From: Salaquimonas sp041736675
Lineage (GTDB): Bacteria > Pseudomonadota > Alphaproteobacteria > Rhizobiales > Rhizobiaceae
NCBI GenBank assembly: GCA_041736675.1
Contig: JBGSTD010000065.1
Location: 1 to 64,000, forward strand
Direction of reading: 5' to 3'
DNA length: 64,000 bases
In this document: positions 32,133-40,021 of the stretch, piece by piece
Layout: every line of letters starts with the position of its first letter
Position numbering within the stretch: position 1 is the stretch's first letter
Position numbers and translations under genes: made by a program
The notes under the pieces: generated by a model
Told to the model about the DNA's origin: nothing
Seen by the model: the letters and a program-made list of their open reading frames with translations, nothing else
The model's database searches: none

Positions 32133-33716
32133 ATGAGCGAGATGGATACCTCCATGAGTGAGAAAGATGCTGGCGAAGAAGGACGCGGCGGACGCCGTGT
32201 CAGAGGCGGCGGTGGTGCTGCCAGACGCGCGTCGCGTTCAGGAGTGCATTTGACAAGCCTGCCTTATATCCACCGACAGTTGGAACCCGTTGATATCCTC
32301 TCGTTGGAAGCGATCGAAATTATTGAGCGCAATGCCGATATTCTGATGGAAGAAGTCGGTCTTGAATATCGTGATGATGCCGAGGCGCTGCAGATGTGGC
32401 GTGATGCCGGTGCGGATGTTCAGGGTGAGCGGGTGCATTTTCCAAAAGGTCTTTGCCGCGAGTTGATGAAAACTGCCCCGTCGAGCTTTACCCAGCATGC
32501 GCGAAATCCTGACAGAAGCGTGGTTATTGGCGGCAAAACAACGGTTTTTGCTCCGGTTTATGGTCCGCCATTTGTACACGACCTCGATGGCAACCGCCGG
32601 TATGGCACGATGGAGGATTTCCGCAATTTCGTGAAACTTGCCTATATGGCCCCCGCCATGCACCATTCAGGCGGCACGGTTTGCGAGCCAACGGATGTTG
32701 CGGTCAACAAGCGCCATCTCGACATGGTTTATTCACACATCCGCTATTCAGACAAACCTTTCATGGGTTCAGTCACTGCGCCCGAACGGGCGGAAGATAC
32801 TGTCAAAATGGCGCAAATGGTGTTTGGAGAAGAGTTTGTTGACCAGAATTGCGTTCTTGTCTCATTGATCAACTGCAACTCGCCGATGGTGCTTGATGAT
32901 ACCATGCTTGGTGCATTGAAAGTCTATGCCCGGGCAAACCAGGCGTCCATCATCTCCCCGTTTATCGTTGGCGGTGCCATGAGCCCGGTCACTGTGGCTG
33001 GAACATTGACGCAGGTGCTTTGTGAAGCAACGTCAGCAATCGCGTTTTCGCAGCTATGTCGCAAGGGATCGCCGGTGATTTTCGGCACATTTGCGACCTC
33101 GATTTCCATGCAGACGGGTGCGCCCGCGTTTGGAACACCTGAGCCTGCGCAGGTTTTGATGGGGGCTGCACAGTTTGCCCGCCGATATAACCTGCCGTTC
33201 CGCTCCGGTGGCTCACTTACCGGATCAAAACTGCCGGACGCATCGGCAGCCTATGAAAGCGCCAACACGCTTTGGCCGGCGATGATGGGAGGGGTGAATT
33301 TCATGCTTCACGCTGCCGGATGGCTTGAAGGGGGGCTTGTGTCCTCCTTCGAAAAATTCGTGATGGATTGCGACCAGTTGGCGGCAGCCCAGAAATTTGC
33401 TGCAGGTGTCAATGTCGATGAAAATGCCCAGGCTATGTCAGCTATCCGCGAAGTCGGACCGGGCGGCCATTATCTTGGATGTGAGCATACCCAGAACAAT
33501 TTCAAAACCGCATTCCACGTTTCCACCGTTGCAGACAACAACTCGTTTGAGCAATGGGAAATTGAAGGCGGATTACGCTCGGAGCAGCGGGCAAACAAAA
33601 CTGCACGTGAATGGTTGGAGGCATACGTCGCGCCGGATCTTGACCCTGCAATTGATGAGGCGCTCAAGGCCTTTATCAAGCAGCGCAAGGATTCCATGCC
33701 CGACGCATTTGCCTGA
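32133..33716 (+). CDS. MttB-family methyltransferase, non-pyrrolysine
   Basis: A 527-residue member of the trimethylamine:corrinoid methyltransferase family. The frame is open without an in-frame amber codon, so it is the non-pyrrolysine type, which includes MtgB (glycine betaine), MtpB (proline betaine) and MtcB (carnitine). Characteristic stretches are LEAIEIIERNADILMEEVG near the start and GPGGHYLGCEHT near the end. Residues 17-37 are an Arg/Gly-rich extension. It would methylate the corrinoid protein encoded divergently at 31747. A quaternary amine is the likely substrate given the neighbours; glycine betaine is my first guess. Confidence 0.88.
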   Translation: MSEMDTSMSEKDAGEEGRGGRRVRGGGGAARRASRSGVHLTSLPYIHRQLEPVDILSLEAIEIIERNADILMEEVGLEYRDDAEALQMWRDAGADVQGERVHFPKGLCRELMKTAPSSFTQHARNPDRSVVIGGKTTVFAPVYGPPFVHDLDGNRRYGTMEDFRNFVKLAYMAPAMHHSGGTVCEPTDVAVNKRHLDMVYSHIRYSDKPFMGSVTAPERAEDTVKMAQMVFGEEFVDQNCVLVSLINCNSPMVLDDTMLGALKVYARANQASIISPFIVGGAMSPVTVAGTLTQVLCEATSAIAFSQLCRKGSPVIFGTFATSISMQTGAPAFGTPEPAQVLMGAAQFARRYNLPFRSGGSLTGSKLPDASAAYESANTLWPAMMGGVNFMLHAAGWLEGGLVSSFEKFVMDCDQLAAAQKFAAGVNVDENAQAMSAIREVGPGGHYLGCEHTQNNFKTAFHVSTVADNNSFEQWEIEGGLRSEQRANKTAREWLEAYVAPDLDPAIDEALKAFIKQRKDSMPDAFA

Positions 33717-33860
33717 AAGGGTGCCCCGGTTTCCGAAGCGCAAGCGAGGAAACAAGTCGGGAATCAAATTACGAAAAGTGTCTGGCGGCTTAGCGAGCCG
33801 ACCGGGACTTCGTCATGATTTTGTGATGCAAGGCACCTGACTGTCGGTGGGGTAAAGATC

Positions 33861-34529
33861 ATGACTGACTGCACGGATATTGAAAAGAAATTGGCTCCTG
33901 CGCTTGAGGCGCTGGGGCTTTTTTGTTTTGGCTGGTTTGTAATGGCGGATGATCCGTTTGCCGGACGCAGGGCTGTACTTGTCGGCAACCATGCCCAGGA
34001 AGGCAAACACGCGATGTGGGAGGCTTTTAGGAAATCCGCAGAATATTCCGACACAAAACCTGATGCGATGGATCGCTGGACGCAGCGCGTTGTTGGTGCG
34101 GTAGCAAAGGTGCAGGGGGCCACAGCGATTTACCCGTTTGGAAATACACTATGGCCGTTTCAACGTTATGCCAAGTCTGCAACGGGAATGCAGTCATCGC
34201 CTCTCGGCCTGCTGATCCATCCTGAATTTGGACTATGGCAAGCGTACCGGTCCGTGTTGATATTCAACGATTCTTTGGGTTTAAGTATTCCTCAGGCGTT
34301 GAATCATCCTTGTGACACGTGTTTTGAGAAACCTTGCCTAAGTGCTTGTCCTGTAGAGGCTTTTTCAGTTGATGATTTTGCTGTTGAGCAATGTCGCACG
34401 CATCTTGCTTCCGGGGATCAGCCCGCTTGCATGAGCCTGGGATGCCGGGCGCGGGCTGCCTGTCCAGTCGGAATTCCTTATGTTGACGAGCAAATCCGGT
34501 TTCACATGCGATCGTTCGCGAAGCTTTAG
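33861..34529 (+). CDS. 4Fe-4S protein, QueG-C-terminal-like
   Basis: A 222-residue protein. The first 145 residues have no motif I know. The C-terminal part holds Cys 151, 154, 159, 163 (C-x2-C-x4-C-x3-CP) and Cys 178, 190, 195, 201 (the last followed by Pro), enough for two [4Fe-4S] clusters, similar to epoxyqueuosine reductase but with altered spacing. It follows the MttB-like gene by 144 bases and has a good GGGG ribosome site. A low-potential electron donor to the corrinoid activator is a reasonable inference. Its stop overlaps the converging stop of the betaine-homocysteine methyltransferase gene. Confidence 0.72.
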   Translation: MTDCTDIEKKLAPALEALGLFCFGWFVMADDPFAGRRAVLVGNHAQEGKHAMWEAFRKSAEYSDTKPDAMDRWTQRVVGAVAKVQGATAIYPFGNTLWPFQRYAKSATGMQSSPLGLLIHPEFGLWQAYRSVLIFNDSLGLSIPQALNHPCDTCFEKPCLSACPVEAFSVDDFAVEQCRTHLASGDQPACMSLGCRARAACPVGIPYVDEQIRFHMRSFAKL

Positions 34530-35560
34530 CGTTGACGACGGCCTTTGCGTTCGCGTGGGGCCTGGGCATCGTTGGCGGCAGAGGTTGCGTTTTTTAATGG
34601 TCCGATCTTTGCGATGATTTGATCGATGCTAGGACGCTCGATGTTTTCGTCAGAGATATGGTCGTCGATTGCCTTGCGCATATAGACAAGATGGTCGCAG
34701 GAAGTGCCACAACAGCCGCCAATGATTTTTGCACCGGCATCCATTGCCATGATGGTATAATCATACATCAATTCGGGTGTGCCGGTATATTCCACCTTGT
34801 CGCCCCGAACGACCGGTATGCCGCAGTTTGCCTTTGCAACCACTATTGCTTCAGGATCTTTTTCGGTCATATCGAGAACGGAAGACAGCAAATCAGAAGC
34901 GCCCACGCCGCAGTTTGCACCAACAGCAAAAGGCTTGGCCTGATTGTCTGCGAAGACCGACCAAAGGCTGGAAGGGGCAAGGCCCATCATGGTCTTTCCG
35001 GCCGTATCGAATGAGGCAGTGACAACATAGGGCATATCAAGTTCGATGGCGGCGTTGGCTGCGGCCTCGATTTCGTCCTGGGAAGACATGGTTTCAATCC
35101 AGATGACATCAACGCCGCCGGATTTGAGCCCTTCCATCTGTTCCTTGAAGGCAAATTGCGCTTCTTCCTTGGTCAGCGGTCCAAGAGGCATCAAAAGCTC
35201 GCCTGTGGGGCCAACCGAGCCTGCCACAATCATTTTACGGCCTGACGCATCGGCGACTCTGCGCGCAATCTGCGCGCCTTTTTCATTGAGTTCAAAAACA
35301 CGATCCTGAGCATGATGGAGTTTCAGTCTGTGGCGTGTTCCGCCAAATGTGTTGGTCAGAATAATGTCAGACCCGGCATCGACAAAACCCTGGTGCAGTT
35401 GTTCGATGTTTTCCGGCTTGGTATCATTCCAGAATTCCGGAGAATCGCCAGAAGTAAGCCCCATGCCGAACAAGGTCGTGCCCGTCGCACCATCAGCGAG
35501 CAGTATTTTCTTTTCAGCTAACAATTCCGCAAGGGCATTCTGCATTTTCGGTCCGTTCAT
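34526..35560 (-). CDS. bmt: betaine-homocysteine S-methyltransferase
   Basis: A 344-residue zinc methyltransferase that moves a methyl group from glycine betaine to homocysteine, giving methionine and dimethylglycine. Zinc ligands are Cys 217 (GANCG), Cys 283 and Cys 284 (GGCCG). The N-terminal LLADGATGTTLFGMGL and TNTFGGTRHRL fit the alphaproteobacterial Bmt type rather than vertebrate BHMT. Residues 335-344 are a basic tail (PRERKGRRQR). ATG at 35560 or 35545 are both possible. A sigma-70 promoter with an overlapping palindromic operator lies directly upstream. S-methylmethionine as donor cannot be excluded. Confidence 0.82.
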   Translation of the reverse strand: MNGPKMQNALAELLAEKKILLADGATGTTLFGMGLTSGDSPEFWNDTKPENIEQLHQGFVDAGSDIILTNTFGGTRHRLKLHHAQDRVFELNEKGAQIARRVADASGRKMIVAGSVGPTGELLMPLGPLTKEEAQFAFKEQMEGLKSGGVDVIWIETMSSQDEIEAAANAAIELDMPYVVTASFDTAGKTMMGLAPSSLWSVFADNQAKPFAVGANCGVGASDLLSSVLDMTEKDPEAIVVAKANCGIPVVRGDKVEYTGTPELMYDYTIMAMDAGAKIIGGCCGTSCDHLVYMRKAIDDHISDENIERPSIDQIIAKIGPLKNATSAANDAQAPRERKGRRQR

Positions 35561-35576
35561 TAGATGTAATATGAAG

Positions 35577-35596
35577 ATATAAAGATTTCTTTATAT
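35577..35596. promoter_or_regulatory. palindromic operator before bmt
   Basis: A perfect 9-bp inverted repeat ATATAAAGA-TT-TCTTTATAT, 16 bases upstream of the bmt ATG at 35560. It overlaps the -10 box and the expected transcription start, so binding would block the promoter. It equals the site at 27118-27137 except for the 2-base spacer. Confidence 0.8.
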
Positions 35597-35621
35597 TATT
35601 ATCTTGTTCTTGTGACGTCAA
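35593..35621 (-). promoter_or_regulatory. sigma-70 promoter of bmt
   Basis: TTGACG at 35616-35621 and TAATAT at 35593-35598 on the minus strand with an ideal 17-base spacer. Transcription would start near 35586, inside the palindromic operator. Confidence 0.7.
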
Positions 35622-35814
35622 CTTCAAAATCCTGCTTCCGATAATCGATGCAAACAAATTTCCCCATTTTAAGCAGGTTTTCGGTGGTTTTGATGGTCAG
35701 GCAACGGCAAAACGGCGTCGAATCGGCGGCATAAATTTCTTCGAAAAAACAGCGTTGTTAAGGTTCGCGTAACCCTATTCTAACGGCCTGTTTACGATAT
35801 TTGCCTATAAAGGG

Positions 35815-35942
35815 TTGTGAGGCCGAAGGATAATGCCTCTCTCCGGAAAAGGTATTGCGTACCGGGGTTCCTTCGCTACTAGTAAAAGCGTCTCAAAACC
35901 GACTATTTGCCGGCAATTGCCCGCAGATAGTCGGTTTTTTTG
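35815..35942 (+). ncRNA. candidate small RNA with strong terminator
   Basis: A stretch without a credible gene ends in a strong terminator: AAAACCGACTAT (35895-35906) pairs with ATAGTCGGTTTT (35927-35938), the 20-base loop contains a second small hairpin (TTGC-CG-GCAA), and T-residues follow. Upstream are a short hairpin (GGTA-TTGCG-TACC) and a pyrimidine-rich CCTCTCTCC segment that could pair with Shine-Dalgarno sequences. No protein gene ends close enough to own the terminator. The 5' end is a guess. A leader or attenuator of the TerB-like gene at 36023 is the alternative. Confidence 0.4.
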
Positions 35943-36022
35943 CCGTTACGTAAGTTTTTGTTTGGATAAATTGCTGTTTCTGCATATACGTTCCGAAACG
36001 TTCGAGGCGGGGACCCACAGCT

Positions 36023-36457
36023 TTGTATTCTGTAGTAAAATCATTTCTGGATCGCCTAGGGGATTCGGAAAATCAAATTCGCGACCTTTCCCACGAGGAT
36101 ACAAGGACTGCTATCGCAGTTCTTTATTACCGTGTGATAGTTGTGGATGGCCGCATAAGGCCGGAAGAACTTCATCTTTTCCGAACAGTTTTGGGTGAAA
36201 CCCTCGGTGTTATCGAAGACGAACTGCTTTTGTTTGAAGATCATGTCCTTGAACTCATCAAGACCGAAAAGTCGCTCCTGCCTTTTATTTGGATAGTCGA
36301 AAAGCTTCCCATTGAAAAGCGGCGTGAGATATTGCGCCATATGGAGGAAATTTCACTGAGTGACCGTGAATTGCACGAATTTGAAATAAATCTCGTGGCC
36401 CGCACCGCCGAACTGCTTGGGCTCAGCAAAGAGTGGAACTCAACCAAGAAGAAGTGA
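36023..36457 (+). CDS. TerB-like protein
   Basis: A 144-residue all-helical acidic protein resembling the TerB/tellurite-resistance fold: ALAVLYYRVI-like helix (AIAVLYYRVIVVDGRIRPEE) with the VxxDGxxxxxE pattern, then ELHEFEINLVARTAELLGLS. TerB-like proteins occur in metal and stress responses and may bind divalent metal; the function here is unknown. The only start is a TTG at 36023 with a GAGGCGGGG purine run about 10 bases upstream. It converges with the ABC operon on the right. Confidence 0.65.
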   Translation: MYSVVKSFLDRLGDSENQIRDLSHEDTRTAIAVLYYRVIVVDGRIRPEELHLFRTVLGETLGVIEDELLLFEDHVLELIKTEKSLLPFIWIVEKLPIEKRREILRHMEEISLSDRELHEFEINLVARTAELLGLSKEWNSTKKK

Positions 36458-36474
36458 AATATCGGCTGAAAGCG

Positions 36475-38100
36475 CTAACGGGCGTTTTCCTTCATTCGTA
36501 GTTCTATCGCTCTTGCAAGATTTGGAGCCGCTTCGATCAGCTCCGAGGTATAGGTATGGGCGGGTTTGGAATAGACCGAAACCACGCTCCCTTTTTCTAC
36601 AATCTTACCCGCTTTCATGATCATGACATTGTCACAGATCGTTTGAACGACTGACAGGTCATGGCTGACAAAAAGCCATGCAAGGCCAAGCCGCTCGCGC
36701 AATTCAATAATGAGATCGAGGATTTGAGCGCGGATTGAGACGTCCAGGGCCGATACCGGTTCGTCGGCAATAATCAACTTCGGCGAATTGACGATGGCGC
36801 GGGCAATTGCGAGCCGCTGGCGTTGACCGCCGGAGAACTCATGCGGGTACTTGGCAAGATCACTTGCTGCAAGGCCTACGTCCTCAAGCGCCTTTACGAC
36901 CAATTCGCGCTTTTGCGACCTTTGCATGGCATGGCGCAGAAACAAGGGTTCACCGACCAATCTTTCTGCGGTGTGGCGCGGATTGAATGAACTGTATGGA
37001 TCCTGGAAGACTGCCTGCACGAATTCGACGATTGCCTCTCTCTGAATACCATCAGGGCTTCCGATCAATTGTCCTTCAAAGAATATTTGACCTGCGGCAG
37101 GCTGCATCAGGCCCAAGAGGGTACGGGAAAGGGTAGATTTTCCGCAGCCGGACTCTCCCACCAAGCCAAGAATTTCACCTTTCTGCATTTTCCAGCTGAC
37201 ATTGTCGACGGCCCGGAAAGGTACACCTTTTCCAAACAGGGAAACTCGTTTGCCCGGATATTCACAAACGAGATTGTCGACTTTAACCATTGGCTCGGAA
37301 TGCTGGTCAATCTTGCGGTTTTGGTTTTTGATAGGTTGATGTGTTGAAGCTTCGGCCAATTGGGCTGTGTAGGGGTGTGCTCTTTGCCTCAAGACCCGAA
37401 TGGCGTCGCCCTGTTCGATCATCTCACCTTTTCGCATGATAACAATATCATCTGAGAGTTCCGCAACCACTCCAAGATCATGACTGATCAACAATAGCGC
37501 CATATCATTTTCTTCGACCAATTCTTTTAGCAAATCAAGAATGCGGGCCTGAACGATCACATCAAGCGCTGTGGTCGGTTCGTCCGCAATGAGCAGTTTG
37601 GGCTTCATCGCGCAAGCCATTGCGATCACCACACGCTGACGCTGGCCGCCAGACAATTCATGGGGAAAACGGCTCAGTGGATGTTTTTCGAATGGCAGGC
37701 CAACCCGATCAAGAATTGCCCTGGTACGCTTCTGAACTTCCTCCTCACTCGCGCCCGAATGAATGCGAATGCCTTCGGCAACCTGTTCGCCGATGGATTT
37801 CAGCGGATTGAGCGCCGTCATTGGTTCCTGGAATACCATACCGATGTCATCGCCGCGAAGGGCGCACATGGCTTCTTCATTTGCATCCAGAAGTTCTGCA
37901 CCGTCAAATTTGATTGAGCCTGTGGTTCTTGAGCCGCGCGGCAGCAGTTGCATCATCGCGAGTGCAGTGAGCGATTTGCCGGAGCCGGATTCTCCGACAA
38001 GTCCGGTGATACGGCCTTTATGCAGTTTGAAGCTGATATTTTTGAGAATGGACTTGGTGCCGATCGCAAGGCCAAGGTTTTCCACAGAGAGGATCGACAT
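36475..38100 (-). CDS. ABC transporter double ATP-binding protein (dipeptide type)
   Basis: A 541-residue fusion of two oligopeptide/dipeptide ATPases. The first half has GESGSGKS and ELSGGQRQRVVIAMA, the second GESGCGKST and FSGGQRQRLAIARA. It lacks the extra C-terminal domain of the fusion at 8078-10639. Its ATG overlaps the upstream permease stop (TGATG). It powers the importer encoded at 38100-41521. Confidence 0.92.
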   Translation of the reverse strand: MSILSVENLGLAIGTKSILKNISFKLHKGRITGLVGESGSGKSLTALAMMQLLPRGSRTTGSIKFDGAELLDANEEAMCALRGDDIGMVFQEPMTALNPLKSIGEQVAEGIRIHSGASEEEVQKRTRAILDRVGLPFEKHPLSRFPHELSGGQRQRVVIAMACAMKPKLLIADEPTTALDVIVQARILDLLKELVEENDMALLLISHDLGVVAELSDDIVIMRKGEMIEQGDAIRVLRQRAHPYTAQLAEASTHQPIKNQNRKIDQHSEPMVKVDNLVCEYPGKRVSLFGKGVPFRAVDNVSWKMQKGEILGLVGESGCGKSTLSRTLLGLMQPAAGQIFFEGQLIGSPDGIQREAIVEFVQAVFQDPYSSFNPRHTAERLVGEPLFLRHAMQRSQKRELVVKALEDVGLAASDLAKYPHEFSGGQRQRLAIARAIVNSPKLIIADEPVSALDVSIRAQILDLIIELRERLGLAWLFVSHDLSVVQTICDNVMIMKAGKIVEKGSVVSVYSKPAHTYTSELIEAAPNLARAIELRMKENAR

Positions 38101-38981
38101 CAGTTTTCTCCCCGCAGTTTCGGATCAAAGGCATCGCGCAGGCCGTCGCCCATCAGGTTCAACCCGAGAACGGTCAGGATAATTGCTACGCCGGGAAAAA
38201 TTGCCATATGCGGGGCAAGTGCAATCATGGTTTGTGCCTCCGACAACATTCTGCCCCAGCTCGGCATTGGCGGCTGGGCACCAAGGCCCAGATAGGAAAG
38301 CCCCGCCTCTGCGAGGATGCCGAGCGAGAACTGGATCGTTCCCTGAACAATCAGCAGGTTCAAAATATTCGGCAGAATATGCTCTACGGTAATGCGGGTA
38401 GCACCTTTTCCTGAAACCCTTGCTGCGAGAATGTAGTCCCTGCTCCACAACGAGAGAGCGGAGCCTCTCGTTAACCTTGCAAAAACAGGAATGTTGAAAA
38501 TGCCGATCGCAATAATGGCATTGATGGCGCCGGGTCCGAAAATGGCTGTGATCATCACCGCAGACAAAACCGAGGGGAAGGCAAAGACGACATCATTGGT
38601 ACGCATCAGGATTTCATCGACCCAGCCGCGCTTTGCAGCTGCCCACGCCCCCAGCGGGACGCCGATTGCCATGCCGATTCCGACGGCTACAAGAGCAACG
38701 GCAATTGAATTTCGTGCGCCGATCATGATCATCGAAAAAATGTCGCGGCCAAAGTGATCTGTTCCAAACAGGAATTGCACCGACGGAGATTTTAGGCGGT
38801 TGGCAATCACCAGATTGGTAACATCAAAAGGTGTCCAGAAAAAAGAGATAAGCGCCATCGCAGCGACAAGAAAGGTTATCGCCGCGCCGAACAGAAAAGA
38901 TCGGGAGGCAATGGCGCGATCCCAACCTGATTTTTCGCTGATTGGTGGTTCAACCGCCGGATTGGTCGCGGGCATGTTCAT
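38100..38981 (-). CDS. ABC transporter permease, DppC-like
   Basis: A 293-residue inner-membrane permease with a typical DppC N-terminal region, the segment FGTDHFGRDIFSMIMIGARNS (parts) and the coupling loop YILAARVSGKGATRI. The C-terminal part is LGLGAQPPMPSWGRML. It starts in a 4-base ATGA overlap with the DppB-like gene and ends in an overlap with the ATPase gene. Confidence 0.92.
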   Translation of the reverse strand: MNMPATNPAVEPPISEKSGWDRAIASRSFLFGAAITFLVAAMALISFFWTPFDVTNLVIANRLKSPSVQFLFGTDHFGRDIFSMIMIGARNSIAVALVAVGIGMAIGVPLGAWAAAKRGWVDEILMRTNDVVFAFPSVLSAVMITAIFGPGAINAIIAIGIFNIPVFARLTRGSALSLWSRDYILAARVSGKGATRITVEHILPNILNLLIVQGTIQFSLGILAEAGLSYLGLGAQPPMPSWGRMLSEAQTMIALAPHMAIFPGVAIILTVLGLNLMGDGLRDAFDPKLRGEN

Positions 38982-39928
38982 CGTGTCGAACTCCGCAGGC
39001 GCGGGTCAATCCAGGCGTAGAGCACATCAACAAGAAAGTTGATCACAACTACTGTGGCGACGAGGAGAAGGACTGTTCCCTGTACTACCGGAAGATCGTG
39101 CTGGGTGATTGCCTGAAAAACCAGGCGACCAAGGCCAGGCAGATAAAAAACGTTCTCGATGATAATGGTTCCGGCAAGAAGGAACGCAAATTGCAGCCCC
39201 ATGATGGTGACGACCGGGATCATCGCATTACGCAAGGCATGGTTCCACAGCGTCTGGTTTTTTGTCAGGCCCTTGGCTCTTGCGGTGCGGATAAAATCCT
39301 CGCCGAGCACTTCTATCAAGGCGGAACGCGCGACCCTGGATAAGATGGCCGCCTGTGGCAATGCAAGCGAAACAGCTGGCATGGCAAGGGATAACAGAGC
39401 AGGCCAGAAACCGTTTTCCCAACCGGGAAATCCGCCGGAGGGAACCCAGCGCAGCACCACTGCGAAAATGTAAACAAGCAGCAACGCGAACCAGAAGTTT
39501 GGCACAGCAATACCAAACTGTGTTGCTGCCATGATGCCGGTATCGCTGGCTTTGCCGCGTCTTGCTGCCGCAAAAAGACCGACGGGAATGGCGATGATGG
39601 TTGACAGGAACAACGCAAGGAGGGCAAGGGGAAGCGATATCCAAATGCGCTCGCCAATAAGTTCCGAGACCTTGCTTGAATAAGTCAGGCTGGTTCCAAG
39701 ATCGCCGGTCACCAGTCCTGAAAGCCAGCTCAGATATCGCGTTACAAGCGGGGCATTCAGTCCCATTTGCTCGCGCAGGGCGGCAACAGCCTCTTCGGTC
39801 GCATTGATACCAAGCATAAGTCGTGCCGGATCGCCTGGGATGATTTCAAGGACAGCGAAAATCACGACGGTTGCAAAAAGCAATGTGACAAGCAGCGAGA
39901 CTAGACGCCGTGTCAAAAACCAGCTCAT
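38978..39928 (-). CDS. ABC transporter permease, DppB-like
   Basis: A 316-residue permease with N-terminal FLTRRLVSLLVTLLFATVVIF, the DppB loop GDPARLMLG, and the coupling segment FIRTARAKGLTKNQTL. Six membrane helices are visible. It follows the binding-protein gene by 93 bases that hold a hairpin. Confidence 0.92.
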   Translation of the reverse strand: MSWFLTRRLVSLLVTLLFATVVIFAVLEIIPGDPARLMLGINATEEAVAALREQMGLNAPLVTRYLSWLSGLVTGDLGTSLTYSSKVSELIGERIWISLPLALLALFLSTIIAIPVGLFAAARRGKASDTGIMAATQFGIAVPNFWFALLLVYIFAVVLRWVPSGGFPGWENGFWPALLSLAMPAVSLALPQAAILSRVARSALIEVLGEDFIRTARAKGLTKNQTLWNHALRNAMIPVVTIMGLQFAFLLAGTIIIENVFYLPGLGRLVFQAITQHDLPVVQGTVLLLVATVVVINFLVDVLYAWIDPRLRSSTR

Positions 39929-39980
39929 GTGAAGTTTCTCTTGAACAAGTTTAGTTGCTCTATCTCAAACGCGGTTGGCA

Positions 39981-39998
39981 AGCGGCAAAAATGCCGCT
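39981..39998 (-). other. intercistronic hairpin
   Basis: A perfect 7-bp stem AGCGGCA/TGCCGCT with a 4-base loop lies 23 bases after the binding-protein stop and before the first permease. There is no T-run. It probably protects the binding-protein mRNA 3' end so that the protein exceeds the permeases. Confidence 0.5.
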
Positions 39999-40021
39999 GC
40001 CGCTTTTGTTTCAAGACCTGC

